Below are positions 12,234 to 24,866 of a stretch of 64,000 bases of DNA, piece after piece (position 1 is the first letter of the stretch; each line of letters starts with the position of its first letter). The notes beneath the pieces were generated by a model, which saw only the letters and a list, made by a program, of their open reading frames with translations, was not told where the DNA came from and ran no database searches. Origin of the DNA: Tomocerus qinae (Eukaryota > Arthropoda > Collembola > Entomobryomorpha > Tomoceridae). The DNA is taken from positions 44,578,001 through 44,642,000 of the forward strand of contig CM034546.1 in NCBI GenBank assembly GCA_020055645.1, in the 5' to 3' direction. A program made the translations under genes and the position numbers.

Positions 12234-12960
12234 TTTAAAACCTATTTTTCAACTTTAAAATAGCCAAGTGGGTAGATTTTGTTACTAAATTGCTATTTGA
12301 AGATTTTCCATAGATTCAATAATTTCCATCGTATAACTTAAAAAGCTTAATTTATAGGTTTCAATTTTTTCGATATGCTGTAGAAAAGCTTTTATTTGAT
12401 ATTGACAAATTCTTTAAAAAATTTTGCATTTCAACCATACTTATTACAGGAGATTATTTACTACCTGTGTAAATACGGTATAAGAATTTTCATTTGACTC
12501 TTGCTTGCATCTATATACTTGCTTGTATGAATTCATATTTAAACTATGTAAAGCTACTAGTTTCAGTTTTGTTGATATTACTATAATTTATCCATTTTAA
12601 ATGTTGTCATTGTATTTGGCAATATGAATATATTATCTACCATTTGGTCTAGTTTGCAAATTCCCGAATGTGAACTTATTAGGCCTAATTGTTTCATGTA
12701 ATAATAAAATGTATTATATACGCGATGCGCATTCCAACAAAAATGTTCCATGGCATAACACATAGAGACATATAGATGCGACATATGCGACAATTTGTAG
12801 TACATTATTGTAGTACAAATTGCTTTATTTATTATACATTTACATCATTTGACGATTATTATACATTTAGCTATCCAATGATAATGGAAATAAAAATGAG
12901 ATATATTTGGTTCTTCACTAATAAAATATGAGCTCGCCAAATGAGTAAACACTTTTGTGA
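12234..12960. other. 3' flank of copy 1
   Basis: AT-rich sequence nearly identical to 32767-33480 and more distantly related to 46562-47260. No coding exon is supported. The near identity with the copy 2 flank is part of the evidence for an unequal crossover. Confidence 0.6.
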
Positions 12961-12967
12961 AGGATAG

Positions 12968-13190
12968 ATCCTGAACCTAGGACAACAACAAGATAAGAAA
13001 AACCGCTTCTCAATATTTGTCACGACAGACACACATTTTGTGTTTTGAGCACAACATGTTATTGATGGCCCTGACGCAGGCCTAGGCCGCATCGTCAAGT
13101 TCCTGATCGTTGGAGTAGGTGCAGTAACTTCCAAATGATCCAGACTCAGCCGTGACAAAAATGAGAGAGGCGAGAACGAGAATTGTTTTG
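12968..13190 (-). pseudogene. Six-cysteine secreted peptide, decayed copy
   Basis: Minus-strand relative of the intact peptide at 49853-50098. The start codon and the first part of the signal peptide are missing: the reading jumps from the pre-ATG intron border into the leucine-rich part. An in-frame TAG follows the second half of the propeptide (CCTAGG near 13080). The terminal cysteine and stop region are also altered. I regard it as non-functional. Confidence 0.7.
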
Positions 13191-13409
13191 AAATTTCAAA
13201 ACTAATCACAATAATTTTTGAAGGCTTTTGTTAAAATTCGAGCATTTTAATCCTACGGTTGTAATGTTTATAGTTAGTGGGATGAGGTAAAGTGGCAATA
13301 GAAATAGCATATCAGTTTTACAAAAGTTTTTCGAAATTTCAAGCAAACTTTCATAATATTATATTTTCTTTTCTCAGATCTTTAATAATTTTAAAAAGGA
13401 AAGAGTAGA

Positions 13410-14119
13410 CAGAGTTCAACTAGCCGGTGGGTAGTGGCTAGGTGGCTAGGGGGCAAAAGTGGCTAGTGGGCGGGTAAATTGATAGGTGGCTAGTGGGCAA
13501 AAGTGGGCAAAAGTCAAAATGGGGCTAATATATACACTAAAGGTGTAAGGTTTAGGGAGACTCTTCGTCCACAACTCCCCAGCTAGCCTTACAATACTCT
13601 GTTCCGTAAGTTACCGAAGTAACTTACACTGCCCGGATCGACGAGTAGACGATGCACAATGTTGCGTCTGGTCCTCGACGCGATGCCCGGGTAATCACTC
13701 GGTGATTAGAATGAATGATTGTGTGTGTGAACTAATTATGTAATGTATACTTGTTGAATGGATGATGAATAAAATGTGAGTGTGTGATGAGTGGTTGCAG
13801 GAATGAATGATATATTTATTAGACTGGAGATACAACATCTCCAGTCACAGCCAGGAATCCGAATGAGCGGCCAGGCCGCTTTACAATGTATTATAGTTGG
13901 GAAGGAGTGCGGTGGCAGGATAGCAAGCATGGTCCTACAATGGCGGACCATTTGGGCGCACAGCTTTGAGCTGCCGTACTCCTCCCTCCAAAGGATGTAA
14001 AAATTGGCGCAAAATTTTGAATATTAGGTACTTTTGCCCCTTTTGCCCACTACCCACTTTGCCCCTTTTACACGGGTGGGTGGGCAAATGTAGTTTTAGC
14101 CGGCTAAAACTGAACTCTG
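13410..14119. mobile_element. hAT-like MITE family A, second copy
   Basis: Same ends as the element at 3459 (CAGAGTTCAACTAGCCGG...GAACTCTG). Flanked by the 8-bp duplication AGAGTAGA (13402-13409 and 14120-14127). The orthologous position in the next spacer, near 33901-33912, has a single AGAGTAGA and no element, which is a clean empty site. A solo LTR is nested inside. Confidence 0.9.
13544..13990. mobile_element. Solo LTR 1 nested in the hAT-like MITE
   Basis: A 447-bp sequence starting TGTAAGG and ending CCTCCA, flanked by AAGG on both sides (13540-13543 and 13991-13994). The sibling MITE at 3459 shows the uninterrupted site. TG...CA ends, 4-bp duplication and no internal coding region indicate a solo LTR left by recombination between two LTRs. 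A relative lies at 34858-35372. Confidence 0.8.
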
Positions 14120-14454
14120 AGAGTAGATGAATAATATATATGCGGTCTGTTTGGGAATATAATCAAGTTAATTGCAAGACCGAGTAAATTATAGCAAGTT
14201 TCTTGTTTTCATATTTTAATTATTTTAATGGATAATGTTCAAAGTTCGAAGTGGAAAACTCCAGTTATCTATTATGCATGACAAGACATGCGTTTAATTA
14301 TGTATGTTGACCAACATGGTACTTACCGAATTCATTACCGTTCAATTGTTTGTTTACCTTGCCCTGTTGCCACATGTTTTCTGCGTTTCAAATCGTAAAA
14401 TCTGATTTACAAGTTAAGAATTCTGATAATGCTATGTCGATTAAATTTTATGGT

Positions 14455-14462
14455 GTATAAAC
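14455..14462 (+). promoter_or_regulatory. TATA-like box of the decayed peptide gene at 14675
   Basis: GTATAAACTCAAGCAAAAT matches the core promoter of the intact peptide gene at 49289. A 5' UTR exon would run to about 14548, followed by an intron up to the TTTCAG acceptor near 14670. Confidence 0.5.
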
Positions 14463-14674
14463 TCAAGCAAAATCTCAACTCAGCATCCGCAGTTCCACAT
14501 TCACTGCAAGAGAAATATTAAATAACAATCTCCAAATACGCCAAACGGGTTAGTTACTATTTCTTTCAAATTCTAATGTTGTTTTGTTATTTTTAATTTT
14601 TCTTATCAAACATTGTAAAAAATCAGATTTTGTGACTTGAAGTGTAATATATGAAGTTCTGTCCTTTCAGGAAA

Positions 14675-14923
14675 ATGAAGGTCATAGTCTGCATTCTCAA
14701 TTTCGCTGCTGTTATCTTTTTCACGGCCGAATCTGGATCATTTTGGAAGTTCCTGTACCTACTCTAACTCTAACGATCAGGCACTTGACGATACGGCATG
14801 TATCAGGCCAACAATACCATTTTGTGTTCGAAGAACAAAGCGTGTGTGTGTCGTAACAAATACTTTGGAAGCGGTCTCTCTTACCATGTTGCCGATGACA
14901 TGTTGTGCTGCATTCACGACTGA
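14675..14923 (+). pseudogene. Six-cysteine secreted peptide, frameshifted copy
   Basis: Starts with the signal peptide MKVIVCILNFAAVIFFTAES after a TTTCAGGAAA acceptor, as in the intact copy. One extra T in the TTTTGG stretch just after the mature N-terminus shifts the frame into a TAA. A later one-base loss (GGG to GG before the third cysteine) would put the frame back. Promoter, UTR intron and stop region are still recognisable, so the loss seems fairly recent. Confidence 0.75.
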
Positions 14924-14929
14924 AAACAC

Positions 14930-16880
14930 AATGTCTCTTCACTGGCCATATCTAAAACAATAAATAATCATTTTGAGTTCATCTTGATTGTAGATAATAT
15001 TAATCACCTACTTTATGGAATTCCTTTTATGGTGACTCTGATTTTTATTTTTATCTTATTATTATTGAAAACAATCTGTAATTAATATCAATGAAGATCA
15101 TACTGTATATTATTGTTTTGGTAATCTAAAACTGCATAAGTGGTATAGGTACATACAATGGAAAATAACAGGGATGAATGTCCCATATTTATTCTGTATC
15201 TATAATTAACAACCGTTGACTATATAATATTTTGAGATTTGGCCCAAGTAGGGATACAGTAATAAATGTATTATATTATATCATATTATAATCCGACTTT
15301 TTCTTTTAAAAATAAATTGACTATTACCAGTAAGTAAGTCACCGGGCTTGAGTGTGCCTCTACTATATACTCAATAGTATTTGTCATACTCTCCCACTAA
15401 ATCACGTTAATAGATTAACAACTCATCGAATTAGTTTAGATAATTAGAATTATAATTCATACAATTTGTACATTCATTAATATAAGTAATAAATCTTACC
15501 AACTCATCCAGCACAAAATGTTATTCTTATCAATTACAGAACGAGCTACATAACAGAATACATGGAATTGTATCTTCATTGCTTCATTTACTACAGATAA
15601 TTACCCAACAAGCATAGTAATGAAAATATATAAAACACATCTTTGCTAGGATGGTCAAATTGGTCAAGATGTTGCAGAAAAATCTTGTGAATGTAGTAAA
15701 CAGTTCGTGTTTAGAAAACGAATTGTATTTGTGCCACAATTTTTGGAAATTGAATAATTCAGTCTCCTCCAGAGTTTTAATAGTTAACCATTATATTTAT
15801 AACACAATAATCACTATTTATGAAATTGTTTTGTGTATCTATAGAAATTTGATAGTAGACTATAATAAGCACATGGCACACTGTATATGTAGGTATATGC
15901 TTTTTCAAAATTCAAAACATTTTTTCATCTCCTATTCAAAATCATGAATCTAGAAGGGGTGCAGGGCACATTACCCTTTCATCTGTCTGAAAAATGGGCT
16001 TTAGTTAGCAAAAGGTAAATATCAAAGTATTTTTCAAATGTGTCAAGTTTTTATAATGCATAATACAAGTATGCATTCTAATTAATTTCGTACATAATCC
16101 AACGTAACATTGCCGATACTCAGCTTATTCATATGCAAAACGAAGATTTCAAATTGCAAACTCAAAATTTATTTTACTTTTCTCCAAATTTGGTAGTTGT
16201 CAGTCATTACATAAAAAACAAGTTCGTAATGTTCATAACATAATTTCAACTTTCACTTCCAGAGCAGAGTTTATTTAACTTAATAGTAGTCCTGGGGTTC
16301 TTACAATGCTGGGACCTCTAGTTTCTGAAAATGACGGAAATGAATGCAATAATATATTTGCGCCCAACTTGCCTTTATTCGCAATAAATAACGGAAGACG
16401 ATCTTAAAAGGGATGATAATTTGTCTATTTTGCTGTATGATTATTTCTAAGAATTTAAACTCAAATAATATTGTAATGCTATACTGCTGGAGGAAGAAGG
16501 AAGTCTCTTATCTCACTTTTGTAGTCAAGAGTTCTCATCTCAACGCCTAAGAATGCCGGAAGCACTGTAGGACTTGCACATATAAGGTAACTGCTTCAGA
16601 ATTTGGATATGCAGTTAATTAGTTTGTGGTCTTACGAATGGGCTAGACTTAACTGAACTCAACTAATACAACTTCACTTTATTTATTTTTGTGTATTGTA
16701 ACTTTCAACTGTGGTCGTAAATCAAAGTATATTATTTTGACCAAATTCATTATAGATAGACCAATATAGATTGTGCTCTAATAAAAGGCATTGGTGTAGA
16801 CAATTAAGTATTTGGGTATTTAATTATTTGGTATAAATTTTTATTCTAATATAGGAGATATTTGATTTTCATCATCAATC
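14930..16880. other. Spacer 1 distal part, no gene seen
   Basis: AT-rich spacer between peptide pseudogene and copy 2. It is nearly identical to 34700-37390 apart from a solo LTR and a small MITE there. A possible TATA-like GGTATAAAT near 16830 precedes the copy 2 start codon. Polyadenylation-type AATAAA motifs occur near 14960. Confidence 0.5.
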
Positions 16881-17108
16881 CGATGATGGAATATTTACTC
16901 TTTATATTTTACATCGGCCTGCATATTCAAACAGTTTATTCCGAACCTTTGGCGAACAATGGCGACCTCGTTGAAAGGTAAAAAATTATTATTCCATTAT
17001 TTAATTCATAATTATAACATGCAAAAAAATTTTTTTGTCAACAAATGTGGCTTATTTAGTGTAAAAAATTAAGAAATTGAGATACGTAGTAGTAAGTAAA
17101 ACATTCAG

Positions 17109-17880
17109 TATGGAAACCTTTTGCGAGCCGAATTTACGGTTTATGTGTTTTCAAACCTGTTTTAGCTCGCCTGAGTAAGGCAGCTAATATAATCGCATGG
17201 TTGGTCCATCCGGTTCGTTCGCCAACACTAACGTTTGAAGGCAACGACGGAAGTTGACCTAAATTGGCAAAAACAATGCCTATGGATGAATGGCGAACCC
17301 TATTCGACTTGGTTCAAATTGGTCAATAGGTTGTTGAGATACCGCGCGCTCAATATGTCTTCATTTTGATAGTAAGTGTGTGGGGCAAAATGAGATTCCG
17401 CCGGATATGGGCAGGTATCGACCCTAAGAACAAAACCCCACCTACCCCCACCCCATCCGACTCCTCCTGAGGAGGTTAACCTAACCAATAATTTTCATTA
17501 AAGCTCTCGAAAATCTGCCAAAATTTCATTTAGGTTAGCTTAGGTTATAAGCGCAAAACTTTGGACATTTCCAATGACTATTGTATGACATATTAGGGCA
17601 AACAACCCTTATTTGAAACTACCTTCTTGGAGGGGAGCCTGAGGGAGTGGGTGCATTTGAAGAGCTGTTCCAGGGGTCGATATCTGTCCGAATCAGGTTA
17701 TATCTCATTTTCCCCTTCCCACCCACAGGGGGTGGGGAGTGGGAAGTGTGGAAACGTGACCTCCATTTCATGTCCGGTAAACTTCCGATGAAACATTGGG
17801 GGGTCATGTCTAAATATTCCGAGATATAGAAGCGGCTTGGAACTAGCTTTCACGCGCCGTTTGGTGCACTCTAACAGTAT
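17109..17880. repeat. Dispersed repeat in intron 1 of copies 2 and 3
   Basis: Nearly identical to 37620-38395, and absent from copy 1. The part around 17210-17345 (TTCGTTCGCC, GACGGAAGTTGAC, AAACAATGCCTA, GGTTGTTGAGATAC) resembles 30240-30380 and 44080-44210, so it is a scattered repeat family. The rest is GC-richer than its surroundings, with TTAGGTTAG motifs near 17520. No transposase is seen. Confidence 0.6.
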
Positions 17881-20552
17881 AATTGTATTATTGTATTATA
17901 GATTGGATGTAAACCATCCTCCAATAAAGACTCAAGAAGCCATGATGTCGGAGCTAGTGGAAAAAATAGAAGATGTCGAGTTAAAAGTAATCTACATAAA
18001 TACTGTTAATCTAGATACAACACAACTATAGCTTTAAATTTTAATTCTATAACCAAAAACAATAGTCCATTTCTGATTTGTACCTTGTAATTCCAGTTGG
18101 ATAATATGACCACCAAATTCGAGCACGAATTGTTAGTCCTAAAGGAAGAAAATCAAAATACCTCTATCTTATTGCAAAACTCAGAGCGACAGGTTTTTCT
18201 TTTTTTGTTTATAGTCAACAAATAATATACACTGGCTATGCATTATTGTTACTTCATGGATTTCCAATACTATTCTCAATCATGATTTTTTTTAAATCTT
18301 TCATTTGTTTCTGTTTTTGTATTTTTTGTTATCATTATCCATTGAATCATGTCCAAAGGCAATCTCCATTTGAGACAGTAAAGGAAAATTTATTTATGTG
18401 TAAGGCCTGCAGCGGGGAGGCCTTTCCCAAAGAAATTCTGAATCCCAACCTTTATTAGTAAGGTGGTTTATATTCTTTCTTGCTTAGTATGTATTAATTA
18501 TATGGGATGTACTGTCTCAATACGGAGTGATATAGCTGGACAAAGGTCACATTTACATAGGCACAGTGCCAAATCACTCAACACTGGGATCGATCATTGT
18601 TAATTAATGCACTCTAGAGATTGCAGGTAATTTTAGTGCGAATATACAAACTCCTCAACGACATTAGATAAATCTAAAACAAAAAATTATTTATACATAA
18701 TACATATGCATGAAATTATTATAAATGGTTGCATGACCGCCCAGAATAATTGCATGCAGTTCATGCTTTAATGGCTTTACTATTCTCTTATTTAATTTTA
18801 CAACGCAAACCCTGGCCTTAAACAACCTTCTTTCCTATCACTTAGTCAAGAGTCGAGCTGACAGATGAAGTACATAATAGTCAGTATATACAGTGTGGGT
18901 AGATTAACATTTCCTTTTAACAAGATAGAAAATCTTCACTATGAGTTGCCTATGTCTTTAAATGATTTTTTTCGCAGTCGAAATCTTCTGCAGATTTAAA
19001 AGAGTATTTGGTTGAAGAAAAAGGGACAGCAAATGACAATTTCCGTGACAATATTATCCAGAATTAGTTAAAATTAAAATTATGTATTTCAGATAGCGGA
19101 TTTGAGTAGCAAGGTGGAGAGCATAAGCATAAATTCCACCAATTTAATACAACAAGTTGATAGATTGGAAAACACAATCGTAACGGACTTATCCCGGGAA
19201 GGTACGGATTTCGTTATATATTATAATATACTTTATGTTTATGTTATTACTAATTATATTTTAATGTATATATCACAAAATTATATTCAGCAAAACTTAA
19301 ATTAATTTAATCCAGAATATAATAGATAAGAATTGGAAGTGATTTTTAATGCTTGTTATTACCATTTTGCATATAAGGGTCACTGAAGGAAATTTAGAAA
19401 ACTAACTAAAAGCTAGTTGCACAGTAAAATGTTTTATTTTTATATTATTTCCAGAGTGTCCTGACAACGATCATTTTCGTTGCGATAATGGAAAATGTTT
19501 AAAATATGAAAACCTCTGCAACTCAAACAATGATTGTGGAGACAACAGCGACGAGGATCCCCGACGTTGCAGTAATTACATATAAATCAGTTATATCAAT
19601 TCACAATACTAAAACGATTAATGCAATCGCTTTTGTATTGATTAAGTAAGTATTGCTTTTAATTTAGATTCTACCTCAACTAGTACCATTTCCCTGTCTG
19701 GTAATTCCGAAAAAAATGAATGTGGTTGGCACGGAATTAGTATTGTTACCTGTCTAAAACGGAGATGCTGTCCAATACCTACACCAGTTGGCATACAGTG
19801 TAGTTTTATAAAGGCAAGCGTATTTTGTAATATTAAGAACGCATTACTATTCGATATATTAACTAGCCAAAAAACGGAAAACTTCAATTAATTTTTATTT
19901 GTTTATTACGAATATCTCCGCCGTTGCTACTGATAACTCAACACAGGAAGACCTCAATGATACAAGTAAAAAGTGAATTTCATGATAAAATAACTACTAA
20001 AGTTTTAATCGTTGTAGGGTTAAATGTTAATATTCATTAAAATCCTACTTTGTAAAAACTGGTTTTCTGTTTAGGTTGCAACAAAGACTCATTTTTCCGC
20101 TGCAATAATGATAACTTTATAAGTAAAAATAATGTCTGCGATGGGTACAACAACTGCGGGGACAACAGTGACGAATTTAAACATCACTGTGGTGAGAATA
20201 TTAAATAAAATTGAAAGTAATATTAGCCCAGTTAAAATACAATAAATAAAATAACAAAAACAGCTGCTACAAAAGTTCCTAAACGTAGAAGAAGCTCTAT
20301 TGTACATTTTGATGAGGTTTGAGGTTGGCATTGCATAATTGCCAATTGGTCTTATTAATATCAATAATATATGTTTTGCCTACATAATAAATCTCATTTC
20401 ATATTCGCATGTTTAGCCTGCAGGATTAGCAACACATTTCAGTGCGCAATTGGAAAGTGCATACCAAAACCCGAAACCTGCGATGGATACGATAATTGCG
20501 GAGACAATAGTGATGAATTACTACCACATTGCGGTAAATGACTCGATTTGGT

Positions 20553-20659
20553 AAGGTAACAAGCCATTTTATCATGGCTGCGAGAAGGTAACAAACCACA
20601 TCTCTTGATACAGTGGTTTGTTACCTTTTCGCAGCCATGATAAAATGGCTTGTTACCTT
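20553..20659. repeat. 47-bp-arm hairpin MITE
   Basis: Two 47-base arms beginning AAGGTAACAAGCCATTTTAT are inverted around a 13-base loop with a single mismatch. The same hairpin is at 41666-41772 in copy 3 and is absent from copy 1. It therefore inserted before copies 2 and 3 separated. No target duplication was resolved. Confidence 0.85.
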
Positions 20660-22364
20660 GTAATATTAAGCAGACGATGTATATTTATAGATACCGTATG
20701 GGGAAGTACAGACAACTCACACGGCCTTTATTCTGGCTAAATAGGTTGGGTTTTGTGTTTACTTACCCTTACAACCTATTATCTCTATATTATAATCGTA
20801 GACTTGATAAAGCAATAAATTTACCTATCTATATATCTATGTATGTATGTTTGTATGTATGTCTGGTAGGGTGATCGTAAAAGCAAAATGTCATGTTTGG
20901 AAACGAGTGTTGAAAGTGTAATAAGCTGCTGCCCTAGCAGCATACCAAAATTCAAATAGAATTGTTTCATAATATGTACATTTGTACAATGCAACTGTAA
21001 GAAGTGTCAACTGCGTGAAAAGTGTTTTTTACTGTACTGTTTACTTTTTGCACTTTCAATTCATTTTTTGCTGATTTTTGACGAAAACACGAGTTACCAA
21101 ATTCTCTTCTGTCTGCTATCAAAAGGAATACTCATCTTTCTGATCTGAAAATTAGCCACTGTGAATCTATACCTACACATTGTCCTCAAAACTGAAACTG
21201 CTGCTGATTTAAATGAATATAAGGCTCATTCATTGTGATTAGTAAGTAAGTGATTAACCCTTCAGAGCCTACGGTATCATATAAGATATACAACTAAATT
21301 CTGTTATCACTCTCACATTGAGGCAATGCAAAATAGTAAGTTTACGCGGGTAGTACAAGACACTTTCTAGATATATACCAAAAATTTCAGATTTGAGTTT
21401 TGACTTCCCGTTTCCGAGATATCGGATTTCGGAATTCGGACCCACGAAAAAATATGTCAGCGCGGAGCAGGTAAATTTTTGAAAATTTTTTAAATACTTT
21501 TAAAAAATTTTGCACTTTAATTTTTTGTTTTATTTCAGTACAAAATTGGTTGAAGATTGCCATAAAAATGTCGTGTTTGTCCCAATGTCATACTCCTCAG
21601 TTCCGGAAGTGAAAATCCACTTCCGTATCATATATGGTACGGTAGGAATGACCCGATAATAATTATTTCACAATTACTTGCTCTAGGGTCCTAATGGTGG
21701 CTGAATTAGTTGACATGCTCGAAAATGATGATTTTCCAGACATAGATGGAATTTACATTGAACTCCTGACCCAAATGTGGACTCTCAAGATTCTGCTGAT
21801 GAAGATAAAGGGGACTTATTGACAACTTGTCCAGTAACCAGCTGAGAGCCATGGGACACTTCAAATTGAACAGATATACTGATGATCCGGTTGATGATAT
21901 AATGAAGATGTTGATGACCTATAATCAACAGTCACTGTACCACAGCCAGTTGTCACTGTTTCGCCTAGCTCCTCCTCCAAAACACCAGGGAAAATCCCCC
22001 CAGCTAAAAAAGCCGCACAAACTCCAGCAAAACACCCAAGAAACCTCAGAATCCAAAAATATCACAAAAAGGAATTACAACGGCTGCCTTGCCTTCTGTC
22101 TGGAATGTAAATGACTTGTCCCAAATTAGCTCTGGGGTTACTTTCCCCCCTCAGACTACAGTTCGTATAATAATCTAAGTGCTGTTCAATTATTCGAACA
22201 GTTTTTTGATTCAGAGGTAATGGTACTCATCAAAACCGAACCCAAGAGTTACTCTGTCTTCAAAATGGAATAGGACCCCTACATAACTACTGAAGATATC
22301 AAAGTATTGATAGCAATTATGCTTACTATATCTGGTTATAATTGTTTACCTGGCAAATGATGAT

Positions 22365-22820
22365 GTGAAGAAGTTGCCATTTCAATTTTTTGTGGACAAT
22401 TTATTCAACAGCATTAGTTTACTATCCGAAATGAAAATCCGAAGTTATGGGTGTACTGCAACTCTACCAAAAGATCGAATACCCAAAGAATGTTCATTGG
22501 GGGGTAGTACTAATCTGATAAAAACTGAAAGAGGTGCCTACTATTACCAATGTGATGCAAAAGGAGGAAACATCATTGTATCTTGGAAGGATAACGCTGC
22601 CGTAAATTTGGCTTCAAATAGTTTTGGAGTAATCCCAATTTCCAAAGCCTCAAGATATTCTCAAGCATCGAAATCTAAAATTCAGGTACCTCGACCTTTT
22701 CTCATCGGTGAATATAATAAATATATGGGAGGCACAGATATGATGGATCAAATTTTTGGTAGATACCGGCTTGGAGTAAGAAGCAAAAATGATGGTGGTC
22801 ACTATTTCCTTGGCTTATAG
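22365..22820 (+). pseudogene. piggyBac transposase fragment
   Basis: A 151-codon open stretch inside the piggyBac element. It shows VDNLFNS near the start and PRPFLIGEYNKYMGGTDMMD further on, both features of the catalytic region of PGBD-type transposases. The N-terminal region (weakly visible at 21700-22110) and the C-terminal region (22840-23145) lie in other frames, so it is a remnant. Residues of the DDD triad cannot all be placed in one frame. Confidence 0.8.
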
Positions 22821-23151
22821 ATGCATGTTTACAAAATGCCTAGATTTTGCACAAATCTTCCGGTGGAAGCATGACCTAACTGGATTTCCGTCGAGCAATT
22901 GTGGATGAATATTTGATTTTTGGTGTGCAATCAAGAGGTCCAGGAAGAATTCGAAGATCATTTGAAAGTATAACAAAACTGCGGATTTCAGATGGCATTA
23001 GATACGACAGAATGGACCACACTGTCAAATACCGAATGGTAAAAGGAGAAGATGCGCAGCGGAAAATTGTGTAACACTGGCAAGGTCATCTTGTAAAAAA
23101 TGTAACGTTGGACTCTGTGTCAAGTGTTTTGACACATTTTATTATCGCTAA

Positions 23152-23337
23152 CAAGGACGTATCCAGAAAGTTTGTCAGGGGGGGGCGCAACCAAAAATAA
23201 TGTTAAAAATAGGACATATTTGCGCGAAGCGCGAAAATTTTTTGCAATTTTTGGTCTTTTTTGGAAAAAATCCTCTCTCTTTCTCAGATTTGGGGGGGGC
23301 ACTGCGCCCCCCCGACCCCCTACTGGATACGTGCTTG
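23152..23337. mobile_element. hAT-type MITE nested in piggyBac
   Basis: A 186-bp element with ends CAAGGACGTATCCAG and the complement of CAAGCACGTATCCAG (one mismatch in 15). It is flanked by the 8-bp duplication ATCGCTAA (23144-23151 and 23338-23345). Long G and C homopolymer runs (about 23175 and 23292-23320) form a second, inner inverted repeat. The left duplication overlaps the piggyBac transposase stop codon. Confidence 0.85.
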
Positions 23338-24825
23338 ATCGCTAATATGTGTTGTTCTGTAATTGCATCATAAAACTTACATTTTCCCAAAAGTCAATTA
23401 AATAATTAAATATCTCCACCCTAGGGTATCATATATGATACGGGTAGTATATTCGGTACCCGTGAATTTAAAAATTTAAAACTCGGTTGGCACACTAATA
23501 AAATTCTGATATTACCACCCTGAGATTTTGGTTACAATAGCATGGTTACTTTTTTCTGGGCTCTGAAGGGTTAAACGTATTATGGTAAAATTTTAATTTA
23601 ATACACTTTTAATAAGATTTGGAAAATGAGGTTTCATGTTGCTTATTTGAAACCAATTGTTAATTTTAGCTTATAATAATCTCCTTTGTATTTGAATAAT
23701 ATTTTCTGCATTTAAAAGTCGAAGTGTATTTTCTGTTCAATCAAGAAGATTCAATGTGTTTACCATTGGCTAATGACTTTCCAACAAATGGTCAAATAAT
23801 TATAAATATTATATAATAATTACATATAATAATTATAATTTTATATATATTGTCCAACTCCAACATGGTTGGACAATAAATAATGTTACCATATTATTGT
23901 AAAACATTGGGTAACAGCAAAAGGAAAAGTCACAATATTACTGATTACCGAGTAAAAAGCGAAGATCTTATACACATAAATATATTATTATATATAAAGA
24001 TACACCAATAATTTGTGATTACGGTTACATGTAGGATTTTGAATTTAATAGTTGTGCTTGATTCATTTCTTTGCTGGGTTCACTAGTAGTTACTAAAAGC
24101 CAATTTATCCTGAATTAAGCACAGTACTGAAAAGATACATCGCACATATGCTACTACATTTTATGTACATAATTTAATGAACAGACTAAAATGTCAACAG
24201 AGCAGAAAAAACTGGAAACACCTTCTGTCAACATCATGTTTTGTATACACCTAAAATGCAGGGACAGATTACAACAGACATGTACATGTGATGACAAAGG
24301 GGGATTTTTAAAAAAATGTTGACGAAAAGGTGTTAACAAAAAAAGTGTAGCACTGTGTATGTACTCGTGGTTGAAAAAATCTAAACACATTTTTAGATAA
24401 TTGGTCATTGCATTGATTTTTTTTTGTAGCGGTCCGTTGCGGTAGTGGGACCTTATTTTACTGCGACAATGGAAATTGCATAACAAATGTAAATTTGTGT
24501 AACGGAAATAATGATTGCGGAGATAACAGTGACGAAGATCCTAGACGCTGCGGTAAATAATTATCCTTTATTATGACATTATTAATTTTGATAAGAAATA
24601 ACATACAGCTACAGCAATTGAAAACTAAACGGTCATAAATAATTGTTGAATATTCTTAAATAATATTATTAATCTGTAGACTCCAGCAGTAAGACTTGCT
24701 CTTTCCAATATGTCCATGAAGAAAAAGTTGATTGCGGTTGGCCTGGAATTCATTCCCGCATCTGTAATTTTAGAGGGTGTTGTCATGAAACCACTGCCAA
24801 TGGTTCTAGTTGTTTTTTTAAGGGG

Positions 24826-24866
24826 CACATTGTGCGGAATCAATTGACATGCGGCCCTTTGTCAAA
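24826..24866. repeat. Transib terminal inverted repeat, downstream end
   Basis: 41 bases matching the complement of 28725-28765 at about 36 positions. It begins with the heptamer-like CACATTG, the expected recognition and cleavage border for a RAG1-like transposase. Confidence 0.9.

Larger units (their letters stand above)
21258..23570 (+). mobile_element. piggyBac-like transposon, decayed
   Basis: Ends are CCCTTCAGAGCC and its complement, and TTAA lies at both sides (21254-21257 and 23571-23574), the hallmark of piggyBac. The internal reading is broken into pieces: a plus-strand stretch 22365-22820 includes YNKYMGGTDMMDQ, typical of piggyBac transposases, and about 23070-23145 encodes a C-terminal cysteine cluster, CKKCNVGLCVKCFDTF, before a stop. 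Frameshifts and stops interrupt the N-terminal part. A small MITE lies just after the stop codon. It is unlikely to be autonomous. Confidence 0.88.
20790..24087. other. Block private to copy 2, containing piggyBac
   Basis: Copy 3 joins ACAACCTATTAT directly to AGTTACTAAAAGCC (about 41895); in copy 2 these are 3.3 kb apart. The piggyBac-like element fills the middle. The flanking parts (20790-21253 and 23575-24087) are AT-rich with no gene seen. Either copy 2 gained a composite insertion or copy 3 lost sequence. Confidence 0.5.

Noticed and set aside
19914-19965. Loss of the trefoil 1 linker acceptor in copies 2 and 3 (ACG instead of AAG)
   Set aside because: A good alternative acceptor, CACAG at about 19942-19946, exists in all copies and gives a 19-nt in-phase linker, so loss cannot be claimed.
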